Notes under the pieces: generated by a model
What the model saw: only the letters and a program-made list of their open reading frames with translations
What the model was told of the DNA's origin: nothing
The model's database searches: none
Made by a program: the position numbers and the translations under genes
Source of the DNA: an uncultured Sphingomonas sp.
GTDB taxonomy: Bacteria > Pseudomonadota > Alphaproteobacteria > Sphingomonadales > Sphingomonadaceae
Assembly: GCF_913777625.1 (NCBI RefSeq)
Contig: NZ_CAJYTI010000033.1
Location: forward strand, 36,220 to 100,219
Reading direction: 5' to 3'
DNA length: 64,000 nucleotides
Shown here: positions 36,701-43,268 of the stretch, piece after piece
How the letters are laid out: each line of letters opens with the position of its first letter
Position numbering within the stretch: position 1 is the stretch's first letter

Positions 36701-36917
36701 CAACCGCGGCGCGGCGCACAACCCGGTGTTCAACGATCCGTACGGCCAGGTCGATCTCAGCATCAACTATGACCTGACCAAGAACATCGCGCTCAGCTTC
36801 GAAGGCATCAACCTCCTCGAGGAGGGCGTTCGCAGCTACAGCCGTGATTACATCAACACCTGGTACGAGTCCGAAGGCTCGGCCCGGTATCTGGTCGGCG
36901 CGCGCTTCCGCTTCTGA
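33741..36917 (+). CDS. TonB-dependent receptor (GH3 locus)
   Basis: A 1058-residue receptor of the Xanthomonas/Caulobacter-type large TonB group. Signal peptide ending PGIAAAQ, TonB-box-like GGEIVVTGIRASLERS, plug domain (VDAISAEDIGKFANTNLAESLQRITGVSIDR; TVRGFGAQYNMVTLNGRQLA; KTLEVYKTGRAAIPSGGIGATINI), barrel ending in VGARFRF. This group takes up plant-derived oligosaccharides. A GDxxGD-rich loop near residue 138 is glycine- and aspartate-rich. It is followed by a terminator-like hairpin and then SapC, a standing neighbour set in sphingomonads. Confidence 0.93.
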   Translation: MRMTYAARLRAASMLAVATALAVPGIAAAQTSGATDSPAAQDAPQDGGEIVVTGIRASLERSIAIKRDSTGIVDAISAEDIGKFANTNLAESLQRITGVSIDRVNGEGSTVTVRGFGAQYNMVTLNGRQLAASNIVAVGGDQGGDGAGGFGRSFDFANLASEGVKTLEVYKTGRAAIPSGGIGATINIVGVRPLDRPAGFTGSVGAKASYDTSADDCISCGAHVTPEFSGIASWSDADQKFGVSLFGSYQKRNFSFPSQANNYWNMPRLSDFLDPSKGYVTAGTKINNKPADGNTLVAVPDDYRHHFSEASRERINGQAVLQYRPSDSMTFTVDGLFAQLRSSERRSSQSNWFSKPFDEVTFDDSSNGIATTKYLHETLPGVKDEGFENAYRAQKNRLWDIGGNLKWQLADNFTVNIDGHFGKAESLPDNPNGQTSTTVAFNGNIVTSHGLTWDNDGFPTQTLTINDCYKQTTPKGVPFTNGNCNGVFDAGDLSAAVQRQFASTQTQKIKEGRIDAGWDLGGGSRFDFGGDWRSTDTRQTQYNTRQVLGDWNNALPPDVAAFAPGTVQQYCLVCQFHHNNATADAVGKVAWRAEDTTKLYNALYNHYVGITNDGINHQNIIDANNDNRVKEDIWAAYGQLTWKGELGGRNATLVAGMRYEHTKVKSVSYQTVPLAIVWEADNDFSVLNSADQQAVNGRGSYDNLLPQIDFQIEAAKNLIGRVSYSKTISRAPYGNLFASTGAGALNNPTSLGGVATGNQNNPALKPLDSDNFDISLEWYPRRDVYLSVGFFDKRVHNFIGNTVVQRNLFGLRDPTAGPLATSARNIVTGLGGDISNVNLFTSAAILQKYGGNVAQATQELQANYVPATRTFGSTYISNTLAAIDVLPTAADPLLNFAVNTPINNKDAEIYGVELAGQYFLGNTGFGIAASYTLVRGNIGFDITADPTANQFALVGLSDTANATLIYDKHGISARLSYNWRGKFLSDVNRGAAHNPVFNDPYGQVDLSINYDLTKNIALSFEGINLLEEGVRSYSRDYINTWYESEGSARYLVGARFRF

Positions 36918-36938
36918 AGCCCGCCTGTACACCTCTAG

Positions 36939-36973
36939 GAAAGGCCGCTCGCCTCGGGCGGCCTTTCTCGTTT
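36939..36973 (+). terminator. Terminator between receptor and SapC gene
   Basis: A perfect 10-base stem (GAAAGGCCGC at 36939-36948 with GCGGCCTTTC at 36958-36967) and 9-base loop, followed by TCGTTT. It lies directly after the receptor stop. Partial readthrough would let the receptor be made in excess over the SapC and flavoprotein genes downstream. Confidence 0.78.
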
Positions 36974-36988
36974 AAGGTCCTGCACATC

Positions 36989-37696
36989 ATGCCCCGCGCC
37001 GTGCTCAACAATATCGACCATGCCGATCTGCGGATCCGGCTCGACCGTGGCGCCGCGTTCGGCGATGCGGTGAACCAGATGACCGTCTTCCCGACGGAAT
37101 TCGAGGCGCTCAGCCGCGACTATGTCCTGATCTTCCGCCGCGACGACGCCGGCAGCTGGCGCTCGACCGTGTTGCTCGGCCTCGATCCCGACGAGAATCT
37201 CTACCTCGAGGGCGATCGCTGGACGGCGGACCAGCTGCCCGCGCTGATGGAGATCGGCCCCTTTTCGATCGGCCTGCCACGCCCCGGTGCGGCGGGCGAG
37301 CCGATGATCCATATCGACACCGATCATCCCCGCATTTCGACGACCGAAGGCGCCCCGCTGTTCCTGGAGCAGGGCGGCAATGCGCCCTATCTCGATCGCG
37401 TCGCGGCGACGCTGCAGGCGGTTTATGTCGGTGACCAGCTTTCGGGGCCGATGTTCGCCGCGTTCGAGGCGGCAGGGTTGCTCGAGCCGGTGACGTTCGA
37501 CATCGAACTCACCTCCGGAAAACGCTACAAGGTGCCCGATTGCTGGGTGATTGAGGGCAGCCGTTTCGCCGCCCTCGACGGAGACGCGCTGGCCGCCTTG
37601 CACGCCCAAGATTTCCTGCGCTGCGCGGTGTGGCAGCTTTCCTCGCTCGGCAATCTGCCGCGACTGATCGCGCGCAAGGAACGCCGCGAAGGCTGA
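36989..37696 (+). CDS. SapC-family protein
   Basis: A 235-residue SapC-like protein (PF07277 type), with the typical DYVLIFRRD, ALLGLD-like and LPRLIARKERRE segments. No signal peptide or membrane helix is evident. SapC was first linked to the S-layer of Campylobacter, but in sphingomonads and Caulobacter relatives it is found between TonB receptors and tryptophan-halogenase-like genes, where its job is not known. Here it keeps exactly that arrangement, 34 bases before the flavoprotein gene. Confidence 0.85.
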   Translation: MPRAVLNNIDHADLRIRLDRGAAFGDAVNQMTVFPTEFEALSRDYVLIFRRDDAGSWRSTVLLGLDPDENLYLEGDRWTADQLPALMEIGPFSIGLPRPGAAGEPMIHIDTDHPRISTTEGAPLFLEQGGNAPYLDRVAATLQAVYVGDQLSGPMFAAFEAAGLLEPVTFDIELTSGKRYKVPDCWVIEGSRFAALDGDALAALHAQDFLRCAVWQLSSLGNLPRLIARKERREG

Positions 37697-37730
37697 GGCG
37701 AGAACAACGAAAATCCCTGGGGAGGAAGCG

Positions 37731-39221
37731 ATGGGCGAGCAGAAGTTTCGGGTGGTGATCGCCGGCGGCGGCACCGCGGGCTGGGTGGCAGCGGCGGCGC
37801 TGGTGCGACATCTCGGGCCCAATCTCGACATCACGCTCGTCGAGTCCGACGCGATCGGCACGGTGGGGGTGGGCGAGTCCACCATCCCTACCGCCTGGAC
37901 CTTCCACAAGCTGCTCGGCATCAACGAGCAGGTCTTCCTCCGCGAGACCAACGCGACCTTCAAGCTGGGCATCTCGTTCGAGAACTGGCTGCGCGACGGC
38001 GATCGCTACTTCCACCCCTTCGGCTCGATTGGCCGGGCATTGCCGCTGTGCGACTTCCAGCATTTCTGGCTGGAGGCACAACGGCGCGGCTTCGGCGGCG
38101 CGCTGGGGGACTATTCGCTGGAGACCCAGGCGGCGCTTTCCCAGAAATTCGCCACCGGCGACCCGATGCCGCTCGCTTATGCCTATCATCTCGATGCGAC
38201 CGCCTATGCCGCGTTCCTGCGCGGGCTCGCCGAGCCGGCCGGCGTGCGCCGCGTCGAGGGCCGCATCACCGAGGTGGAGCAGGCGGAGAGCGGCGACATC
38301 GCCGCGCTGGTGCTGGAAGGCGGGCTGCGCATCCCCGGCGACCTGTTCATCGACTGCACGGGCTTTCGCGCGCTGCTGATCGAGGAGACGCTGAAGACCG
38401 GTTTCGAGGACTGGAGCCACTGGCTGCCGACCAACCGCGCCTTCGCCGTCCAGTCCGAGACGACCGAGGCGCCGGCGCCCTATACCCGCGCCATCGCGCA
38501 CGGCGCCGGCTGGCGCTGGCGCATTCCGCTCCAGCACCGGATGGGCAACGGCTTCGTCTATGCGAGCGACTATCTCTCCGAGGACGAAGCCCGCGCGCAG
38601 TTGCTGGCGGCCGTCCCCGGGCGCGCCCTGTTCGATCCGCGGCTGATCCGCTTCACCACCGGCATGCGCAAGCAGGCATGGAACCGCAATTGCGTGGCGC
38701 TGGGGCTGGCGAGCGGCTTCATCGAACCGCTGGAGTCGACCAGCATCCATCTGGTGATGATCGCGGTGACGCGGCTGCTCCAGAACTTCCCACGCCACGG
38801 CGACATGGCCAGTTTTGCGAAGCGCTTCAACGCGCAGTCGCGCGCGGAATCGGAGCATATCCGCGACTTCATCATCCTCCACTACAAGTGCAACGATCGG
38901 CCCGAACCCTTCTGGCGCGACCATGCCGCGCGGACAGTGCCGGACAGCCTCGCTGCACGCATCGCGCTGTTCGAGGAGGGGGCCGCCGCCTATCAGGAAG
39001 GCACCGACCTGTTCCGTATCGACAGCTGGGCCTCGGTGATGCTGGGGCAGGGGGTTCGCCCGCGCGACCATCACCCGATGCCCACCCAGATTCCCACCGC
39101 CGATCTGGAGCGGGCGTTGGCGGATCTGCGCGCCGGTATCGCCGCGCAACTGGCGAAACTGCCCGGCCACGCCGACTTCATTGCGCGCTACGCCGCCGCA
39201 AAGGTTCCTGCCGCGGCCTGA
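37731..39221 (+). CDS. Tryptophan-halogenase-like flavoprotein (first copy)
   Basis: A 496-residue flavin-dependent halogenase-family protein. The FAD motif GGGTAGW is at residues 12-18, the halogenase WxWxIP motif is WRWRIP at 261-266, and the two catalytic residues of PrnA have counterparts in Lys78 (TFKLG) and Glu335 (EPLESTS). So it is catalytically intact by motif. In this genomic setting (TonB receptor, SapC, GH3, no biosynthetic genes) it is more likely tied to carbohydrate uptake than to natural-product halogenation, but the reaction is unknown. ATG 37731 follows GGGGAGGAAG. Confidence 0.9.
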   Translation: MGEQKFRVVIAGGGTAGWVAAAALVRHLGPNLDITLVESDAIGTVGVGESTIPTAWTFHKLLGINEQVFLRETNATFKLGISFENWLRDGDRYFHPFGSIGRALPLCDFQHFWLEAQRRGFGGALGDYSLETQAALSQKFATGDPMPLAYAYHLDATAYAAFLRGLAEPAGVRRVEGRITEVEQAESGDIAALVLEGGLRIPGDLFIDCTGFRALLIEETLKTGFEDWSHWLPTNRAFAVQSETTEAPAPYTRAIAHGAGWRWRIPLQHRMGNGFVYASDYLSEDEARAQLLAAVPGRALFDPRLIRFTTGMRKQAWNRNCVALGLASGFIEPLESTSIHLVMIAVTRLLQNFPRHGDMASFAKRFNAQSRAESEHIRDFIILHYKCNDRPEPFWRDHAARTVPDSLAARIALFEEGAAAYQEGTDLFRIDSWASVMLGQGVRPRDHHPMPTQIPTADLERALADLRAGIAAQLAKLPGHADFIARYAAAKVPAAA

Positions 39222-39250
39222 GCTACCCGGCAAATTTTTCCTAGCCGCGA

Positions 39251-39277
39251 TGAACCTTCGGTCGCGCCCCCGCCACT
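39251..39277 (+). promoter_or_regulatory. Putative ECF promoter of the PEP-CTERM gene
   Basis: TGAACC (39251-39256) and CCACT (39273-39277) are separated by 16 bases. The same pair with the same spacing occurs before the ECF sigma gene (40110-40136). Both are preceded by CCGGCAAA-T-rich sequence about 23 bases upstream and followed by a GGTGCG-like run. GAAC-type -35 elements are usual for ECF sigma factors, so this is read as the target promoter of the sigma factor at 40159. Confidence 0.6.
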
Positions 39278-39342
39278 GATGGGGTGCGGCAGATCGTGGC
39301 TCGGGCTTTCCCCCTGTTCCCGGGCGAGCGGCTGCCGTGCGT

Positions 39343-39376
39343 GCCCGGCCCGGTGCACCCCTGCACCGGGCCGGGC
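39343..39376 (+). other. 15-base perfect hairpin in the PEP-CTERM leader
   Basis: GCCCGGCCCGGTGCA (39343-39357) pairs perfectly with 39362-39376 around a CCCC loop. It ends a few bases before the ribosome-binding site (GGGAG) of the gene at 39397 and has no T-run, so it is not a standard terminator. It lies downstream of the putative promoter and should be part of the 5' untranslated RNA. Confidence 0.7.
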
Positions 39377-39396
39377 CAATACGGGAGAACCAAAGC

Positions 39397-40047
39397 ATGC
39401 GTATGTTCCTCAGCGCCGCGGCGCTTGCCTGCCTCGCCTGCGCCGCCCCGGCGCTGGCGCAGACCCAGACCGTCACCGACGCCACCGGTGATTTCCTCGC
39501 CGGCTATACCGGCCCCAAGCTCGCCGACCTCGACGTCACCAGCTTCTCGGTGAGCTACGACGCTACCGACAAGCTGTTCACGCTCGGCGCCACCTTTGCC
39601 GGCGCGATCACCGCGGGCACGCCCGGCTTCTACGTGTACGGCGTGAACACCGGAAAGGGCGCAATCCGCCCGTTCGGGAGAATCGGCCAGGGCAATGTGA
39701 TCTTCGATCAGGCGATCGTCGTGCAGAAGGACGGCACCGGCTCGATCGGCGGCACCCCGCTCGATTCGAACTGGATCGCAATCGCCGGCAACATCCTCAC
39801 CGTGAAGGTGCCGCTGTCGCTGCTGCCGAGCACCGGCTTCGCGCCGCAGCGCTACGGCTTCAACCTGTGGCCGCGTGCGGGTGCGGGCAATGCGGCGATC
39901 AGCGACTTCGCACCCGAGAACGCCACGCTCTCCGCCAGCGCCGCCGTGCCGGAGCCGGCGACCTGGGGCATGCTGATGGTCGGTGCCGGCCTGGCGGGCG
40001 GCACGCTGCGCTATCGCCGTCGTCGTACGACGCTGGCGCTCGGCTGA
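39397..40047 (+). CDS. PEP-CTERM sorting-domain protein
   Basis: A 216-residue secreted protein with signal peptide (to about residue 22, PALAQ) and a classical PEP-CTERM tail: PEP at 185-187, a hydrophobic span WGMLMVGAGLAGGTL, then a basic cluster RYRRRR. Such tails are recognised by exosortase and link the protein to the cell envelope and extracellular polysaccharide. The body is Thr/Gly-rich, likely beta-structured, with no recognised domain. No exosortase is encoded in this window. It precedes the ECF sigma gene by 111 bases and shares its promoter-like motif. Confidence 0.88.
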   Translation: MRMFLSAAALACLACAAPALAQTQTVTDATGDFLAGYTGPKLADLDVTSFSVSYDATDKLFTLGATFAGAITAGTPGFYVYGVNTGKGAIRPFGRIGQGNVIFDQAIVVQKDGTGSIGGTPLDSNWIAIAGNILTVKVPLSLLPSTGFAPQRYGFNLWPRAGAGNAAISDFAPENATLSASAAVPEPATWGMLMVGAGLAGGTLRYRRRRTTLALG

Positions 40048-40109
40048 GGCCGTTTTGCTGCCGGTCGGGGCGTTGTCCCGCCTCGACCGGCAAAAAATTT
40101 CGCGCGCGT

Positions 40110-40136
40110 TGAACCATCGTGCCCCTGCGCTCCACT
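40110..40136 (+). promoter_or_regulatory. Putative autoregulated ECF promoter of the sigma gene
   Basis: TGAACC (40110-40115), 16 bases, CCACT (40132-40136), followed by GGTGCG, 23 bases upstream of the GTG start at 40159. Identical half-sites and spacing to 39251-39277. Placement of one copy just upstream of the sigma gene fits the usual positive autoregulation of ECF factors. Confidence 0.62.
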
Positions 40137-40158
40137 AAGGTGCGAGCGAAGGAAGGCT

Positions 40159-40746
40159 GTGACACAGATCGATCCGCAGGGCCGGCACGTGCTATCGGGC
40201 GCGCACGAGGAGGAAATGGGTCTCGTCGTCGCCGTGCGTGCGCGCGATCTTCGGGCGTTCGAACAGCTCTATCGCCGCTACCAGCCGCGGCTCGCCCGCT
40301 TCGTCGGCACGCTGGTGCGGCGCCCGCCGCTGGTCGAAGAGGTGGTCAACGACACGCTGATGGTGCTGTGGCAAAAGGCCGGCGACTTCACCGGGGCGAG
40401 CAGGCTCTCGACCTGGCTGTTCGCCATCGCCTATCGCAAGGCGGTCCGTGCGCGCAGCCGCGACGAGGCGCCTGTCGACGATGCCGGACTGGCAGAGCAG
40501 CCGGATCTGGACACCCCCGATGCGGCGCTCGCGCAGGATCGCACCCACCGGGCGCTTCGTCTGGCGATGGCGAGCCTGTCGGCGGACCATCGCGCGGTGG
40601 TGGACCTCACCTATTTCCACGAGATCGGCTATCGCGAGATCGCCGAAATCCTGGGATGCCCGGTGGATACGGTAAAGACACGGATGTTCCACGCCCGGCG
40701 CCATCTGCGCCGGGCGATGGCAGGCGAATTGGCGGACTGGATGTGA
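40159..40746 (+). CDS. ECF-family RNA polymerase sigma factor
   Basis: A 195-residue ECF sigma factor. Region 2 (residues about 25-95) has FEQLYRRYQPRLARF, EEVVNDTLMVLWQKAGDF and STWLFAIAYRKAV. Region 4 (about 130-185) has LSADHRAVVDLTYFHEIGYREIAEILGCPVDTVKTRMFHARRHLR. There is no region 3. Start is GTG 40159 behind GAAGGAAGG. The next gene is its likely anti-sigma partner, 2 bases after the stop (or overlapping if GTG 40743 is used). Probable targets are its own operon and the PEP-CTERM gene, based on the shared promoter motif. Confidence 0.93.
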   Translation: MTQIDPQGRHVLSGAHEEEMGLVVAVRARDLRAFEQLYRRYQPRLARFVGTLVRRPPLVEEVVNDTLMVLWQKAGDFTGASRLSTWLFAIAYRKAVRARSRDEAPVDDAGLAEQPDLDTPDAALAQDRTHRALRLAMASLSADHRAVVDLTYFHEIGYREIAEILGCPVDTVKTRMFHARRHLRRAMAGELADWM

Positions 40747-40748
40747 CG

Positions 40749-41369
40749 ATGGGCGAACTCCACCATTTGCGCGGCGACCCGCATGAAGCGACCATGGTGC
40801 TGCTGCCCTGGTATGTGACCGGCGCGATCGAGCCCGGCGACCGGCTGCTCGCCGAAACCCATCTCGCCAGCTGTGCCGAATGCCGTGCGGAGCTGGCGGC
40901 GGAACGGCGGTTGCACGCGGCCTTTGCCGCACTGCCACCAGCCCCTACCCAGGGGTGGGAGCGCTTCGCCGCCGATCTCGGCACGCCGGCACCGCAGCGG
41001 CTTCCGCGTCGCTTCGCGATCCGCGCCGGCTGGATGCTCGGGGCGCAGGCGGCGCTGCTGCTGTTCGGGCTAGGCTTCGTCCTCCATCTCCAGCGCCAGT
41101 CGCCGGTGCCGGGGGCGGAGCGCTATCACGCACTCGGTTCGCCCGAGGCGCGGCCGGTCGGCAACCTGCTGGTGATGTTCGCGCCCGACACCCCCGAGGC
41201 AGCGATGCGCGAGGCGATCGCCGCGTCGCATGCCCGGCTGGTCGACGGCCCCACCGCCGCCGGCGCCTATCTGCTCGCCACCGCGCCTGAGCAGCGGGCG
41301 GCGGCGCTGGCGCGGCTGCGCGCCGAGCCCAAGGTCGTACTGGCGCAGCCGGTCGATCCCGCGCCATGA
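40749..41369 (+). CDS. Transmembrane anti-sigma factor with propeptide-like periplasmic domain
   Basis: A 206-residue protein. The N-terminal zinc-binding anti-sigma motif is His38-x3-Cys42-x2-Cys45 (ETHLASCAEC); one membrane helix spans about residues 93-113. The periplasmic part ends in a strand-helix-strand-strand-helix-strand pattern at about 137-203 (LLVMFAPDTPEAAMREAI, RLVDGPTAAGAYLLAT, RAAALARLRAEPKVVLAQPV). That order resembles subtilisin-type propeptides (inhibitor I9 fold). The next gene, overlapping by 4 bases, is a subtilase, so the domain may bind it. ATG 40749 is used; GTG 40743 is possible. Confidence 0.85.
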   Translation: MGELHHLRGDPHEATMVLLPWYVTGAIEPGDRLLAETHLASCAECRAELAAERRLHAAFAALPPAPTQGWERFAADLGTPAPQRLPRRFAIRAGWMLGAQAALLLFGLGFVLHLQRQSPVPGAERYHALGSPEARPVGNLLVMFAPDTPEAAMREAIAASHARLVDGPTAAGAYLLATAPEQRAAALARLRAEPKVVLAQPVDPAP

Positions 41370-42565
41370 GACTGGCCGGGCGCCTGATCGGATCGCTCGC
41401 GCTCGCGCTGACGATGTTGTTCGCTCCGACCGCGCCGGCGCAAACGCCCTCGGGCCCGCGCATCCTGGTGATGCTCCGTCTGGCGTCACCGCATTTCCGG
41501 GCCGGCAGCGGCTATGGCGGCGGGTATGGCGAGGACGGGTCGGCGGCGGGACGTCGGCGGATCGCGGCGGCAGTGGCGCGGCGGAACGGACTGCATCTGG
41601 CCGGCAACTGGCCGATGCCGATCATCGGGATCGACTGTTTCATCATGGACGTGCCTGCCGGCCGCGCGCCCGCCACGGTCGCCGCGCAGGTGGCCCGCGA
41701 TCCGGCGGTAGAATGGTCCGAGCCGATCGAAACCTTCCAGGCGCAGGGCCACGCCCAGCCCAACGATCCCCTCTATCCCGCCCAACCGACGACTCGGCTC
41801 TGGCACCTCTCGGCGCTCCACCGGATGGCAACCGGCCGCGGTGCCAGGGTCGCCGTCATCGACAGCCAGGTGGACACCCGCCATCCGGATCTTGCCGGGC
41901 AGGTGAGCCTCGCCCGCGATTTCCTGGGAGACGGCGCGGCTCCGGGGGAAAGCCATGGCACCGGCATCGCCGGGGTGATCGCCGCCCGCGCCAATAACGG
42001 CATCGGGATCGTCGGGATCGCACCCGACGCCAAGCTGCTCGCGCTCCGGGCCTGCCGGCAGGAAGGCGCCGGGGCCGCGATGACAACCCGGTGCGACAGC
42101 CTGAGCCTCGCCCGCGCCGTGACCTTCGCGGTCGAACAGCGTGCCGACGTCATCAACCTCAGCCTCGCCGGCCCGCCCAGCCGCTTGCTGGAGACGCTGC
42201 TGCGGGTGGGCATGGATCGCGGCGCGACGGTGGTGGCGGCGGTCGATCCGAAGCTCGCCGGCGGCGGCTTTCCCGCCTCGATGCCCGGTGTGGTCGCCGT
42301 GGCCGAGGCGCCGATGGGCAGCGCCTTTGTCGCGCCCGGCCGCGATGTTCCCACCACGCAGCCGGGCGGCCGGTGGTATCTGATGGGCGGATCGTCCTAT
42401 GCTGCGGCCGAAGTGAGCGGGCTGCTGGCGCTGCGGCGCGAGCGCGATGCCAAGCCGGGCAGGCGCATCCCGCCGATTTCTGCTAGGCCGGGGGGCGGGG
42501 AGATCGACGCCTGTGCGACCGTGGTGGGAAAGACAATGTGTCCGGCAGAGGCGGGGGGGCGCTAG
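41366..42565 (+). CDS. Atypical S8 (subtilisin-type) peptidase
   Basis: A 399-residue exported S8 protein: signal peptide (LTMLFAPTAPAQ), a propeptide-like region (about 31-125, RILVMLRL to EWSEPIETF), then the catalytic domain with Asp166 (AVIDSQVD), His197 (ESHGTGIAGVIA) and Ser344 (GGSSYAAAEVSG). The oxyanion-hole Asn, normally in AAGNxG, is absent; that region reads VVAAVDPKLAGG (Asp294-Pro295). The Ser motif is also altered (GSSYAAAE for GTSMAAPH). Activity may be reduced or specialised. It is coupled to the anti-sigma gene and overlaps the next gene. Confidence 0.87.
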   Translation: MRLAGRLIGSLALALTMLFAPTAPAQTPSGPRILVMLRLASPHFRAGSGYGGGYGEDGSAAGRRRIAAAVARRNGLHLAGNWPMPIIGIDCFIMDVPAGRAPATVAAQVARDPAVEWSEPIETFQAQGHAQPNDPLYPAQPTTRLWHLSALHRMATGRGARVAVIDSQVDTRHPDLAGQVSLARDFLGDGAAPGESHGTGIAGVIAARANNGIGIVGIAPDAKLLALRACRQEGAGAAMTTRCDSLSLARAVTFAVEQRADVINLSLAGPPSRLLETLLRVGMDRGATVVAAVDPKLAGGGFPASMPGVVAVAEAPMGSAFVAPGRDVPTTQPGGRWYLMGGSSYAAAEVSGLLALRRERDAKPGRRIPPISARPGGGEIDACATVVGKTMCPAEAGGR

Positions 42566-43268
42566 CATCCGCGCCGCCGTCGCAACGGCCCTGCTGCTCG
42601 CCACCGCCTGCGCGCCGGACCGCGCGGGAGCGCAGTGGAGCGGCGAGGTCAGCGCGACCAGCGACGAGCGCTGGCGCGGCCGCAGCCTCAGCGCCGGGCG
42701 ACCGGCGGCGACGCTGTCGCTCGGCTATGACGATCGCTCCGGCCTCTATGTCGATGGCGCTGCGACCGTGGCGGCGCTGCGCAGCGGGCCGGACCTCGTC
42801 GCGTTCGGGGTCGATGCCGGCTATGCGCGGCGGCTGAAGGGCGGCCTGGTGCTCGACCTCGGCCTTACCCGGCGCGAGTTTCGCGGCGCAGGTTCCGGCG
42901 CGAGCGGTGCCGGCTATACCGAGCTCTATCTCGGGGCAAGCGCGCGGAGCCTCGCGGCCCGCCTCCTCTATTCCCCGGACTATCTCCAGCGCGACGTCCA
43001 TACGCTGTACGGCACGCTCGACGGCGTGGTGCGGCCGCTGCAAGGCTGGCGACTGCTGGGCCATGCCGGGCTGATGACGGTGCTGCGTCAACGTCCCTGG
43101 GGCGGCATGACCGGTACCCAGTTCGACTATAGTCTGGGCGTCGCACGCCAGATCGGCAAGGTCGATGCCCGGCTCGCCTGGAGCGGCGGGGGGCCGGGCA
43201 AGGATTTCTATGGCGACCGCGTCCGCAGCCGGCAGGCGATCACCCTGTCGGCATCGATCGGATTCTAG
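42513..43268 (+). CDS. Porin-like (TorF-type) outer-membrane protein
   Basis: About 251 residues with a hydrophobic signal-like stretch (ATALLLATACAPDRAGAQ) and a mature part of regularly alternating strands (SGEVSATSDERWRGRSLSAGRPAATLSLGYD) ending in SASIGF. The pattern, especially a ...SD-RWRGxSLS... start, matches the TorF family of putative porins. The start is uncertain; GTG 42513, with GGGGAG upstream, lies inside the protease gene (53-base overlap). It is the last gene of the sigma operon and overlaps the convergent LamG gene by 4 bases. Confidence 0.75.
   Translation: MRPWWERQCVRQRRGGASIRAAVATALLLATACAPDRAGAQWSGEVSATSDERWRGRSLSAGRPAATLSLGYDDRSGLYVDGAATVAALRSGPDLVAFGVDAGYARRLKGGLVLDLGLTRREFRGAGSGASGAGYTELYLGASARSLAARLLYSPDYLQRDVHTLYGTLDGVVRPLQGWRLLGHAGLMTVLRQRPWGGMTGTQFDYSLGVARQIGKVDARLAWSGGGPGKDFYGDRVRSRQAITLSASIGF

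Noticed and set aside
33540..36932. 1130-residue minus-strand open frame opposite the second receptor
   Set aside because: Same cause: antisense of a highly expressed gene with strong codon bias. It has no start signal and no recognisable fold.
37731..39221. Halogenase-like genes as part of a natural-product cluster
   Set aside because: There is no NRPS, PKS, tailoring or resistance gene in the window, and the neighbours are sugar-uptake genes.
42447..42512. Longer start for the porin-like gene at ATG 42447
   Set aside because: It would extend deep into the protease gene and place 40 extra arginine-rich residues before the signal peptide.
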